A stretch of 64,000 nucleotides of DNA from Methanoculleus caldifontis (GCF_032842345.1 NZ_WBKO01000001.1:1240001-1304000); one strand, 5' to 3'; counted from the first letter of the stretch, positions 15,372-22,688 are shown. The notes: generated by a model not told the origin, from the sequence alone. Made by a program: numbers and translations.

Positions 15372-17556
15372 TCAGTAGTGATCCCTCCCCACCATTACCC
15401 TTTCTATTTATCAGCCCGGTTTCCTCGGAGTATTTGCTTATATCGTTCAGCACGTAGAACCTATCGCCGAAAAGGTCGATTTCACCCGCGCGTTCCAGTT
15501 CCCTGAATTCGTTGGGATAGATGGCGATCGTATATCCCTGCAGGCGCCGTGCGTACTTCCACGGTGATTCGCTGGTCCGGAGTTCGTCGACGAGTCTTCT
15601 CCCCTCTTTGCCGTAGGGAATGACGAGGTCCTTCGTACCCTGCTCAATGATGCTGAACTTCCAGCCGACATCCTCAAATGGGAATGCAAGGTCCCCGGCT
15701 CCTCTCTCGAATGACGGCAGTATCTCTTCCTGGTCAAGCCCCCCGTCACCCTTGTACGAGTAGAGTTTCTGGAAGTAACTCTCGACGGCCGGAAGGGAGA
15801 GTGGGTCGTCATAGGTATCCATGACCATCCTGCCGACCTCCGCTGTCAACCGCTGCCAGCTGGTGGCCTGGCCGTATCTCTCGGTCGATCGGAAGACGTA
15901 GACCTCCCCCCGTTCTGCCTTCCCCTCACGGTTGCACCGCCCGGCGGCCTGGGCGACGGAGTCGATACCGGCCGTCGCCCGGTAGACGATGGGAAAATCG
16001 ATATCCACCCCGGCCTCGATCAGCTGCGTCGAAACGACACGGCAGTCAGCACCTTCCTTGAGCAGATCTTTAATCTCCTTAAGCTGTTTTCTCCTGTGAG
16101 CGGGGCACATCCGGGCGCTCAGGTGGTAGCACCTGCCATGTTCTGAGAGTGCATCGTGCAGGTGCTGCGCGTGGGCTCTCGTATTGACGATACACAGCAC
16201 CTGGCGATGCCCCTGCAGCCTGGCAGTGAGTTCTTCATCGCTCAACGGTCCAAGATCGTTCACGTTCACCCGCTGGAACATTTTGTAGAGGTCTCGTGGC
16301 GAACGCATGATCTCGATGGGCCTGAGGCATTCATCCAGAAGTTCGCCGAGTTTCGGCTGGGTTGCCGTGCAGATGACAACCGTAGAACCGTAGTTTCGAA
16401 CGAGTTCCGAGAGTGCCTGAAGACAGGGCCTCAGGTAGTCCGTCGGTAGCATCTGGGCCTCGTCGAGTATGATCACGCTTCGAGCGAGGTTATGGATCTT
16501 CCGGCATCTCGACCGCTTATTCGAGAAGAGCGATTCAAAAAACTGGACGTTCGTCGTCACGGTGATCGGCATGTCCCAGTTCTCGGCTGAGAGTTTAAGG
16601 AACTGTTCCAGAGATTCGATGTCGTCGTCGGATAGGGTATTGGGGTCGAAGTTGCTGTGGTGCTCCAGCACGTTCCGGCTCCCGAAGATCTTCCTGAATA
16701 TCGCGGCATTCTGCTCGATAATGCTCGTGTAGGGGATGACGTAGAAGATTCTCTCCAAGCCGTGACGCTGTACGTGCTCAAGTGCAAACGCCATCGACGA
16801 GAGCGTCTTCCCCCCGCCGGTTGGGACGGTCAGGGTAAACATCTGCTGGGGGAGGGCAGCCATCTCTCTGCACTGCTCGTAGATCTCTCTCCTCTGCCTG
16901 TTGATCGGGGTCTCCTCGACACCGGAGAGGAGGGTGGCCATATGTTCGTCGAATTTCCTGGACAGGGTTTCAAACGATTCATACCTCCCCCGAACAGAGG
17001 CTGTAGCAGGATCCGAAAATGCTTCCGTATCAAGAGAGTCCGCATCGACGAGGCATGAATAGAGCATCCGCGTGAAGAAGGCTATCGTAAACCCTGCTCT
17101 CTTCTGCACCGGCCGTACAGCCGGGCGGAATCCAGCAAGGTCTGGGGCCCGGATCTCATCCCGATAGGCCGAGTAGTCCGGCAGAAACTTGTTCCCCAGG
17201 CGTTCCTCAAGCCCGCTCTCGCTGCTGCCGTAGTTCAACAGGCCGCCGTGATGCCCGGTGATGATGTACTCGAGAATACGGCTGAACTGCTTTGGATACA
17301 GCACCCCTACTTCTCGTGCACCGGCGGTCGAGTGGTCGACCCGGATACGAGCTCCTTCCAGGCGCCGTTGAAAGTCGGCCGAGTACTTTCCGATATCGTG
17401 CAGCAGACCTCCGGCATAGGCGATATCGCCGGCATGGAATGTGTTGGCAAAATCCGATGCGATATCGGCAACATTCTGGAGGTGGACGCTGAGCAGTTGC
17501 CAGTCCTGTTTATCGGGGGCATCTGTGGAGTGAGCATAGTAAATAGGGTCGGTCAT
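15364..17556 (-). CDS. cas3: Cas3 HD nuclease-helicase
   Basis: A 730-residue Cas3 that degrades DNA unwound at the Cascade target. The N-terminal HD domain shows AGGLLHDIGKYSADFQ (about residue 48), the later His in DHSTAGAREVG and GHHGG. The superfamily-2 helicase follows: Walker A TVPTGGGKTLSS, DEAQ (DEXX box), VVICTATQP (motif III) and QAAGRCNREG (motif VI). It is the first gene of the cas operon. The upstream region to 17600 is AT-rich (AAATTTATCAC on the minus strand) and probably carries the promoter. Confidence 0.97.
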   Translation of the reverse strand: MTDPIYYAHSTDAPDKQDWQLLSVHLQNVADIASDFANTFHAGDIAYAGGLLHDIGKYSADFQRRLEGARIRVDHSTAGAREVGVLYPKQFSRILEYIITGHHGGLLNYGSSESGLEERLGNKFLPDYSAYRDEIRAPDLAGFRPAVRPVQKRAGFTIAFFTRMLYSCLVDADSLDTEAFSDPATASVRGRYESFETLSRKFDEHMATLLSGVEETPINRQRREIYEQCREMAALPQQMFTLTVPTGGGKTLSSMAFALEHVQRHGLERIFYVIPYTSIIEQNAAIFRKIFGSRNVLEHHSNFDPNTLSDDDIESLEQFLKLSAENWDMPITVTTNVQFFESLFSNKRSRCRKIHNLARSVIILDEAQMLPTDYLRPCLQALSELVRNYGSTVVICTATQPKLGELLDECLRPIEIMRSPRDLYKMFQRVNVNDLGPLSDEELTARLQGHRQVLCIVNTRAHAQHLHDALSEHGRCYHLSARMCPAHRRKQLKEIKDLLKEGADCRVVSTQLIEAGVDIDFPIVYRATAGIDSVAQAAGRCNREGKAERGEVYVFRSTERYGQATSWQRLTAEVGRMVMDTYDDPLSLPAVESYFQKLYSYKGDGGLDQEEILPSFERGAGDLAFPFEDVGWKFSIIEQGTKDLVIPYGKEGRRLVDELRTSESPWKYARRLQGYTIAIYPNEFRELERAGEIDLFGDRFYVLNDISKYSEETGLINRKGNGGEGSLLIV

Positions 17557-17627
17557 CGATCTAACAATTCAATATAGGGGTGATAAATTTAGTCATTCAT
17601 GTCCGCTCCCCTGGCCGCCCCTATGCC

Positions 17628-17634
17628 AAAAAAA
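17628..17634 (-). terminator. U-tract after the Orc1/Cdc6 fragment
   Basis: Seven consecutive T on the minus strand, 17 bases past the stop of the Orc1/Cdc6 fragment. It is probably the terminator of the original gene, kept although the 5' half is gone. Confidence 0.4.
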
Positions 17635-17650
17635 GATTGGATCGTCTGCA

Positions 17651-18061
17651 TCACGAGCAGATGCCGGCCCCCTCCCCCCCGGCGGCACCCCGCTTCCCAC
17701 AGATCTGCACCACCTTCTCCGGCTCGTACCGCAGGACGACCTCGCTCGTCCTCCCGCCGGCCTGCCCCCGGATCAGGTCGACCAGCCGCAGGGCGTCGAG
17801 TTTCTGCAGCCGCTTGAAGAAGGCCGTATAGCTGACCTTCGGTTTCCCCTCCTCATCGGTGTAGATCGTGCCGGAGACCAGCGGCCCGGCCTCCTCCTGA
17901 GACAACTCCGCGATCCGCCGGAGCAGCAACCGCTCGTCTGCAGAGAACGCCCGGATGGTGCAGACATCCTCCTCGACAACCTCGGTGCGGACGGCACACT
18001 CTGCGTTCAGCACCGCCCGCTTCACCAGGTCAAGCCCCACCCGGACGTCGCCAGATTCCAT
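17651..18061 (-). pseudogene. C-terminal fragment of an Orc1/Cdc6 initiator
   Basis: 136 codons that match only the lid and winged-helix end of Orc1/Cdc6. Compared with the intact paralog at 23683-24831, GDVRVGLDLVKRAVLNAECA aligns with GDLRVGIDLLRRATLNAEKA and VLRYEPEKV with SLRYDPGRV. The whole AAA+ ATPase domain is missing. Homology runs two codons upstream of the ATG (Gln-Thr) and is then cut by a TAG at 18068-18070. It may be a silent remnant, or it may still give a small DNA-binding protein from the ATG at 18061. Confidence 0.75.
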
Positions 18062-18140
18062 CGTCTGCTACAACCCCGCGACCGGCAACCCCGGGGGAAA
18101 AGCGTTATCCTGACGGGGGGCAACAGGAGTATGATACGGT

Positions 18141-18443
18141 ATGCTTACGGCCGATGGCATCCTCGGTGCGCTGACAGAACACCGCGAACGGATCAGGAGC
18201 CTGGGCGTCCGGCGGATCGGGGTCTTCGGGTCGTTTGCCCGGGGCGAAGAGCGCGAAGAGAGCGATATCGATATCCTCATCGAGTTCGAGGAAGGAGGCC
18301 GCTCCTTTGACACGTACATGGACCTCAAATTTTTCCTCGAAGATCTCTTGGGGAGGAGAGTCGACCTCGTCGACCGCGATGCCATAAAGCCGGCTCTCGC
18401 GCCGCACATCCTCCGGAGTGTTCGATATGTCCCGGGAGTATAA
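18141..18443 (+). CDS. mntA: MntA-type nucleotidyltransferase antitoxin (module 1, orphan)
   Basis: A 100-residue minimal nucleotidyltransferase. The catalytic motif GSFARGEEREESDID (GS-x10-DxD) is intact, and a third acid is likely in RVDLVDRD. In HepT-MntA pairs such proteins add AMP to a tyrosine of the HEPN toxin and so silence it. Here the partner gene that should follow is reduced to a 3' fragment (18496-18573), so this antitoxin is an orphan. It could still act on the toxins of the neighbouring modules. Confidence 0.85.
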   Translation: MLTADGILGALTEHRERIRSLGVRRIGVFGSFARGEEREESDIDILIEFEEGGRSFDTYMDLKFFLEDLLGRRVDLVDRDAIKPALAPHILRSVRYVPGV

Positions 18444-18461
18444 CCTCTATCGTATGGGACG

Positions 18462-18500
18462 GTTGCACTTTCAGTGCAACTGCCTCAGATCTCCGATCTG
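18462..18500. repeat. Tandem perfect hairpins at the hepT deletion
   Basis: Two adjacent inverted repeats with three-base loops. GTTGCACT/AGTGCAAC (18462-18480, loop TTC) is followed after five bases by CAGATC/GATCTG (18486-18500, loop TCC; extendable to 9 bp with one G-U pair). They sit just where the 5' part of the HEPN gene is missing. Confidence 0.6.
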
Positions 18501-18573
18501 GGGCACTGTTCGGAACAAGATCCCGGAACTACAGGTTGCAGTCAGGCAGATGCTCGATGACGAGGCCGCCTGA
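18496..18573 (+). pseudogene. 3' remnant of a hepT (HEPN toxin) gene
   Basis: 25 codons and a stop read IWGTVRNKIPELQVAVRQML, ending DDEAA. This aligns with the C-terminus of the intact HEPN proteins here (IIWRTIRDDIPPLRSAMQAL). The catalytic part with the R-x4-H-x-Y motif is gone, and no start codon precedes it in frame. The toxin of module 1 is therefore lost. Confidence 0.75.
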
Positions 18574-18717
18574 TCACCCCTCTGCCGTGGTTCGGGGCCC
18601 GAGAACGCTTACTCTGTCGTTTCAGCTCGCCTATTCGTGCCGGGGAACCTTCCTGCACTTCAAAAGACTGATACGGGGTGAGCGTCATACTACCCAGCAG
18701 AGATACGGTCGGGTGAG

Positions 18718-19047
18718 ATGGCAGGACGTACATTGACCGGGACAGCGCGGGAGACCATCGTCGCGATACTCACCAGAAACGATGCCGAGTGGATCGCGAT
18801 CTTCGGCTCGTATTCGCGGGGATCTGCCGGCCCGGAGAGCGATATCGATATCCTGGTCCGGTTCGCCCGCAAAAAAAGCCTCTTTTCGCTTGTCCGGATC
18901 GAGGACGAACTCACCCGGGCTCTTGGCATGAAGGTGGACCTCGTCACCGAGAACGCCGTCAGCCCCTACCTTGCCGATGCAATATACCGTGACGCTGTGG
19001 TGATCTATGACGCCGGAGGACCTCGCATACCTTCATCACATCCTTGA
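18718..19047 (+). CDS. mntA: MntA-type nucleotidyltransferase antitoxin (module 2)
   Basis: A 109-residue MNT-domain protein. It has the intact catalytic motif GSYSRGSAGPESDID (GS-x10-DxD) followed by VDLVTEN. By family it would transfer AMP to the tyrosine of the HEPN partner. Its last 41 bases overlap the start of the HEPN gene in another frame, so the two are translated together. The ATG at 18718 follows GGGTGAG, a plausible ribosome site. Confidence 0.88.
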   Translation: MAGRTLTGTARETIVAILTRNDAEWIAIFGSYSRGSAGPESDIDILVRFARKKSLFSLVRIEDELTRALGMKVDLVTENAVSPYLADAIYRDAVVIYDAGGPRIPSSHP

Positions 19048-19354
19048 TGCCGTAACGAGCATCGAGGAGTTCTCCGAAGGTATCGGATCGGCGGAGGATC
19101 TCCGAAACCGCCGGCTGGAGCGTGCCGGGATCAAGCGCATGCTGACCATTCTCGGCGAGGCGGCAAAGATGGTATCGCCGGAGTTACGCGCTGAGCACCC
19201 GGAGATTCCCTGGAGGGAGGCAGCCGGGATGCGGGATAAGATCGTCCACCACTACTTCGGCGTGGATTACGAAGCAGTCTTCCTGACCCTTCGCGATGAT
19301 CTCCCGCTCCTCGAGCAGGGGATCAGGGCTGTTCTTGGCGAGGCCGGACGCTAG
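19007..19354 (+). CDS. hepT: HepT-type HEPN toxin (module 2)
   Basis: A 115-residue all-helical HEPN protein. The active-site motif RDKIVHHYFGVDY matches R-x4-H-x-Y, where Arg and His cut RNA and the Tyr is the AMP acceptor in HepT. Upstream, IKRMLTILGEAAKMVSPE is the usual family core. It pairs with the antitoxin encoded just before it and is complete at both ends. Confidence 0.9.
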   Translation: MTPEDLAYLHHILDAVTSIEEFSEGIGSAEDLRNRRLERAGIKRMLTILGEAAKMVSPELRAEHPEIPWREAAGMRDKIVHHYFGVDYEAVFLTLRDDLPLLEQGIRAVLGEAGR

Positions 19355-19380
19355 ATCCATGCGAGCACTACACCGCGAAG

Positions 19381-19620
19381 GTGAACTTCGTCAACGAGGA
19401 TACCGGCAAGCGGGTCGGGAACGTCTCCCTGCAGTCCCCCTCGATCGCCGCCTTCGAGGCGAACGCCGCCGCGGTGATGAATAACGCGGCCCTCGCGACC
19501 GCGATGGGCGGGGAGGCCGGGCGGAACTTCGCCCACGAGACCTACTATGCCCAGCTCAGGTGCCACGACCCGTCGGGCGTGTCGCACCTGCCGGTGCTCC
19601 TGCTCCTGTTCGAAGCCTGA
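19381..19620 (+). CDS. Small uncharacterised ORF, possibly a gene remnant
   Basis: About 79 residues from a GTG at 19381 (VNFVNEDTGKRVGNVSLQSP and an Ala-rich helix). The start is uncertain, as the frame is open further upstream into hepT. Its TGA overlaps the ATG of the next small ORF (TGATG), and a strong terminator follows the pair, so a real transcription unit is plausible. I do not recognise the family. Confidence 0.4.
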   Translation: MNFVNEDTGKRVGNVSLQSPSIAAFEANAAAVMNNAALATAMGGEAGRNFAHETYYAQLRCHDPSGVSHLPVLLLLFEA

Positions 19621-19781
19621 TGGCTTCTCAAGCTCCGGGCATTGTCCGTCGCTCCCTGAGGGCCAGTCGCGACTCCTACGTCACCTTCACCCGGAAGACC
19701 GTCCGGATCTCGTCCTACCAGGACGACGCCATCCGGAACGCCGTCGAGACCTGGGCGGACGCGATCCCCGCACCGGGGTGA
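19620..19781 (+). CDS. Small uncharacterised ORF
   Basis: 53 residues from the ATG at 19620 (SYVTFTRKTVRISSYQDDAI and RNAVETWADAIP). Strand-rich halves resembling the preceding ORF suggest two related small modules, or one gene split by a frameshift. It is followed directly by a hairpin terminator. Function unknown. Confidence 0.4.
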   Translation: MASQAPGIVRRSLRASRDSYVTFTRKTVRISSYQDDAIRNAVETWADAIPAPG

Positions 19782-19805
19782 GGGGGACTCTTCCCCCGCT
19801 TTTTT
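19782..19805 (+). terminator. Intrinsic-like terminator
   Basis: GGGGGA and TCCCCC form a 6-bp stem with a CTCT loop, then GC and a run of six T. It lies immediately after the small ORF pair. Confidence 0.65.
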
Positions 19806-19816
19806 GACCGAACCTT

Positions 19817-19846
19817 TGTACCGGCGTACAGGAGATATCTATACTA
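19817..19846 (+). promoter_or_regulatory. Promoter and operator of MNT/HEPN module 3
   Basis: TGTAC and GTACA (spacer CGGC) form an inverted repeat just upstream of a BoxA-like GATATCTATACT. That lies about 30-40 bases before the mntA ATG at 19875. The layout suits autoregulation by the antitoxin complex. Confidence 0.4.
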
Positions 19847-19874
19847 AAGAGAACGGCGCATATCCCGATCAGGA

Positions 19875-20192
19875 ATGGATACCGTCACACGCGAGGCCGG
19901 CGGGGAGTGCGCGAGGATCATCGGCATTCTCCGGGGGAAGAAGGCATACCTGGAGGAGACCTATCATGTCGGATCCATCGGCATCTTCGGCTCGTGCCGG
20001 CGCGGCGAGGAGCGCGAGGAAAGCGACGTGGACATCCTGGTCGAGTTCTCCGAGGTGCCGGGGATCTTCGGGTTTCTCAGGCTTGAGCGATACCTCTCCG
20101 AGATCCTCGGCAAACCTGTGGACCTGGTCGAAAAGAGCGCGCTCAAACCCCGCATCGGCCGCCGCATCCTGAATGAGGTCATCTACGCATGA
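19875..20192 (+). CDS. mntA: MntA-type nucleotidyltransferase antitoxin (module 3)
   Basis: A 105-residue MNT-domain protein with the catalytic motif GSCRRGEEREESDVD (GS-x10-DxD) and PVDLVEKSALKP. It is closely similar to module 1 but not identical. The stop overlaps the HEPN ATG (ATGA), so the two are coupled. Predicted role: AMP transfer to HepT. Confidence 0.9.
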   Translation: MDTVTREAGGECARIIGILRGKKAYLEETYHVGSIGIFGSCRRGEEREESDVDILVEFSEVPGIFGFLRLERYLSEILGKPVDLVEKSALKPRIGRRILNEVIYA

Positions 20193-20554
20193 CGGCCCCG
20201 CGCGGCACGCTCGATTATCTGGACGATATCCTTGATGCCGTCGAGAAGATCGAGATCTTCACCCGGGGCATGTCGTATGAGGAGTTCTCCGGGGACGACA
20301 AGACCGTCTACGCGGTCACGCGAGCGCTGGAAGTGATCGGCGAGGCGGCGAAGTGCATCCCTCGATCGGTCAGGGAGAATTACCCCGGGTACCCCTGGAC
20401 TGAAATGGCCGGTATGCGCGACAAACTGATCCATGCCTACTTCGGGATCAACAGGACAATCATCTGGAGGACGATCCGGGATGATATCCCTCCGCTCAGG
20501 TCTGCGATGCAGGCTCTCCGTGATGACCTGGCTGCGAGCGGCGACCGCCGGTAG
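20189..20554 (+). CDS. hepT: HepT-type HEPN toxin (module 3)
   Basis: A 121-residue HEPN protein with the motif RDKLIHAYFGIN (R-x4-H-x-Y), preceded by LEVIGEAAKCIPRSVR. It is complete, with a C-terminal helix IRDDIPPLRSAMQAL that also identifies the decayed copy at 18496. It is a predicted ribonuclease held in check by the antitoxin. Confidence 0.9.
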   Translation: MTAPRGTLDYLDDILDAVEKIEIFTRGMSYEEFSGDDKTVYAVTRALEVIGEAAKCIPRSVRENYPGYPWTEMAGMRDKLIHAYFGINRTIIWRTIRDDIPPLRSAMQALRDDLAASGDRR

Positions 20555-20733
20555 CACGGACGGCGACGAGGGGGTCCCGGTCCGCAACCGATTCGGGATG
20601 GTTGAGTGCGGTGCTTCCGGTGCACACCCTGTCCTGGCCCAGCGAGACCGGTAAGTGGGCTCACCGGTTATCCGTGCATTTTCAACCCGCGCACGGCCCG
20701 CGTTTAACAACACCCTCTTCTCCAGACTGACGT

Positions 20734-20802
20734 ATGACACATTCCCCTCTCCTCCGCAGCGACCAGACCCTTTTCAGAGATCCCGACGTCTTCGAGCCCG
20801 CG
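20734..20802 (+). pseudogene. N-terminal remnant of an Orc1/Cdc6 gene
   Basis: From the ATG at 20734 the frame reads LLRSDQTLFRDPDVFEP, which aligns with LLMWDETLFRDPEVFEI at the start of the intact Orc1/Cdc6 (24831). Similarity stops after about 22 codons and the frame becomes Pro-rich. The frame then runs on into the HTH-MNT gene, which has its own promoter. This looks like a recombination scar, not the true 5' end of that gene. Confidence 0.65.
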
Positions 20803-20886
20803 GTTCGTCTCTCCGACCGCCCCCACCCCCCTAATGTCCGGAACTCCTCTGGTCCTCCCGGGCCGGGAGTTCGTGCTCCACGTTTG

Positions 20887-20915
20887 TTTAATATATTGAA
20901 CGATCATTCAATATA
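20887..20915 (+). promoter_or_regulatory. BoxA with perfect 9-bp inverted repeat (operator)
   Basis: TTTAATATATTG forms a BoxA about 22-33 bases before the ATG at 20920, which implies a leaderless message. TATATTGAA (20892-20900) and TTCAATATA (20907-20915) are perfect inverted repeats with a 6-base spacer. They cover BoxA to the start, as expected for repression by the encoded winged-helix antitoxin. Confidence 0.7.
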
Positions 20916-20919
20916 CTGC

Positions 20920-21465
20920 ATGCTCCGGGAGTTCGAGACGTTTGTCGGGTTCCGGGTCCTCGCCTGGTTTCTCACTCACCCCACGGGCGAGATCCACATC
21001 AATAAACTCGCCCGGGAGATTGGGGTCAGTCCGGGAAGCGTCAAAGCGTATGCCGATGCCTTCGAGCGCGACGGGTTGATCACCATTACGCGACTCGGCA
21101 CCGCACGGCTCCTCTCCCTCGACAACGACTCCTTTGCTGTCCGGGAGTTAAAGCGGGCCTGCATGGCCCTCCTCCTTGTCCGGGCCGGCATCGAGGACCT
21201 CGCGCCGGAGAGCATCGCGGTCGCGGTCTACGGGAGCACTGCGGCGGGGACCTTCGATGAGCAGAGCGACATCGACATCCTGATCATCGGTGACGAGAGT
21301 CGGGTCGATCACGGCCGGGTGCCGGCACTTGAGGCGGAGACCGATCGAGAGGTGCAGTTGACGGTTGTCCCCTACTACCGGTGGGAGCAGATGAAAGAGG
21401 AAGGCGACCCGTTTGTCGCGAGCGTCCTGCGAAACCACATGCTTGTCAGGGGGGCTCGCCTATGA
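20920..21465 (+). CDS. Winged-helix plus MNT nucleotidyltransferase antitoxin (module 4)
   Basis: A 181-residue protein. Residues about 1-70 form a winged helix (INKLAREIGVSPGSVKAYAD, then FERDGLITITRLGTARLL). Residues about 75-181 form an MNT domain with GSTAAGTFDEQSDID (GS-x10-DxD). It would both silence its HEPN partner and repress its own promoter. The ATG at 20920 is chosen because BoxA and operator lie directly before it; the longer frame contains an Orc1/Cdc6 scrap. Its stop overlaps the next ATG. Confidence 0.87.
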   Translation: MLREFETFVGFRVLAWFLTHPTGEIHINKLAREIGVSPGSVKAYADAFERDGLITITRLGTARLLSLDNDSFAVRELKRACMALLLVRAGIEDLAPESIAVAVYGSTAAGTFDEQSDIDILIIGDESRVDHGRVPALEAETDREVQLTVVPYYRWEQMKEEGDPFVASVLRNHMLVRGARL

Positions 21466-21881
21466 GGTGGCGGGAGTGCGTCGACCGCGGCCTCATCCGC
21501 CCCGACCCCGGAGCGTTGGAGCGTGTCCCCGGCTCTCTCGCATCCGCGGCGAGGTTCCTTCGCGCGGCGGAGAAGAACGTGGCGATCGAAGAGTGCGAGA
21601 TGGCTCACCTTGCTGCGTACAACAGTGCGTTTCATAGTGTCCGGACGTTTCTCTACGCTGCAGGCTACGTCGAGCGGAGCCATGCCTGTCTCGTCACCGC
21701 GGTACGGCATATCTCTGGTGACGAGCCTGAGCTCGCTGATCTCCTGAACGCCTTTGATAAACTCCGGGTTGCCAGGCACAACGTCCAGTACAGCGGATCG
21801 CTTGTCTGTGAGGAGGAAGCAGCGTTCTGCATCCGGCTGGCTCATCGGGCCCTCGTTCTGGCCCGGCAGCGGTTCGGGTAG
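21462..21881 (+). CDS. HEPN-domain partner protein (module 4)
   Basis: A 139-residue helical HEPN protein of the UPF0332-like group. The C-terminal motif is LRVARHNVQYSG, in the position of the R..xR..ADY-type signature, so it differs from the R-x4-H-x-Y of modules 2 and 3. It starts by ATGA overlap with the HTH-MNT gene. Predicted toxin or RNA-binding partner; ribonuclease activity is less certain than for the HepT copies. Confidence 0.82.
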   Translation: MRWRECVDRGLIRPDPGALERVPGSLASAARFLRAAEKNVAIEECEMAHLAAYNSAFHSVRTFLYAAGYVERSHACLVTAVRHISGDEPELADLLNAFDKLRVARHNVQYSGSLVCEEEAAFCIRLAHRALVLARQRFG

Positions 21882-21976
21882 AGGGCGGTTCGCCTCAACT
21901 TCATTGTCTACCGATTTTGAGGGCTCTCATAAGGAAGACGCAGTGAGTGAGACCCGCTGAGAGCAAACCGGGGGTG

Positions 21977-22003
21977 AATTGTGCAGACGGTGTCTGCGCA
22001 ATT
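21977..22003. repeat. Isolated 12-bp hairpin
   Basis: AATTGTGCAGAC and GTCTGCGCAATT pair over 12 positions (one G-U) around a GGT loop, about 95 bases after the HEPN stop. No T-run follows. The rest of 21882-22226 shows no gene. Confidence 0.6.
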
Positions 22004-22226
22004 GGTTGCCCGGCGGGAGCGGCCGCATCGGATTGACACAAGTTACACCAGCCGGGGGACACCCCACTCCGGCCTCCTGGAGAGGTGCCCGGCGATCGGC
22101 CACTACGATGCCACCGTGACGGAGGGCGCTCCTCATCGTGCAGGAGAACGGTACCGCACGGACCGGCGTTTACACTGCGAATCGAACAACAGATGACCGT
22201 GCGGAGAACCAGAAATGCGGGTTAAA

Positions 22227-22248
22227 CGTCATTGTTCAGGCAATGACG
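22227..22248 (-). terminator. Terminator of tRNA-Val
   Basis: CGTCATTG and CAATGACG form an 8-bp stem (loop of six) nine bases after the 3' end of the tRNA on the minus strand, followed by TTTAA. Confidence 0.55.
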
Positions 22249-22257
22249 CACTGCGAT

Positions 22258-22330
22258 GGGCCTGGCCGGATTCGAACCGGCGATCTTCGCCGTGTAAGGG
22301 CGACGTCATGACCAGCTAGACCACAAGCCC
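22258..22330 (-). tRNA. tRNA-Val (anticodon UAC)
   Basis: A 73-base cloverleaf on the minus strand. The acceptor stem is GGGCUUG/CAGGCCC (one G-U), the anticodon stem UCGCC/GGCGA has loop CUUACAC, giving anticodon UAC, and the T arm reads GCCGGUUCGAAUCCGGC. The CCA end is not encoded and no intron is seen. Confidence 0.95.
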
Positions 22331-22676
22331 TGCGGGTGCCTTACAGTATTTTGCACCGTGACGGATAAACGTGTTGCCTCGCCGGGGATTCCCGTCCCGT
22401 CGAGCGCGGCATCTCCCGGCCCTCATGGCTCGCGCTTGTAAACCTCTCCTCAAAAACCCCCACCGTCCGCGCTTCGCGCTCCTCCGGGAGCGTCGTTCGA
22501 GCACCGCTAGGTGCGCAGGAGGATGCTCCTCCGGGAGCGTCGTTCGAGCACCGCTAGGTGCGCAGTCCCATGGAATGCCGTATAATGCGACCCCCAGCGT
22601 TCCAATAAGAAACCGCTCGCCGGATGCCCCGATAGAGATGCCTCTCCTGGAAAGTTGAGGGTATGTATCAGGCCTG
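22331..22676. other. Intergenic region with hairpin repeats
   Basis: Apart from the direct repeat annotated separately, no gene is recognised between tRNA-Val and mch. Confidence 0.4.
22478..22565 (-). repeat. Two exact 41-bp direct repeats, hairpin family
   Basis: Copies at 22478-22518 and 22525-22565 are identical and six bases apart. On the minus strand each carries two hairpins, GCACC-TAGC-GGTGC and GCTCC-CGGA-GGAGC. The first resembles the GCACC-TGAC-GGTGC units near 54.6 kb, so this is a dispersed intergenic repeat. Confidence 0.75.
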
Positions 22677-22684
22677 AAAAAAAA
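22677..22684 (-). terminator. U-tract terminator of mch
   Basis: Eight consecutive T on the minus strand, starting five bases after the mch stop. This is the usual archaeal U-rich termination signal. Confidence 0.6.
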
Positions 22685-22688
22685 GGGT

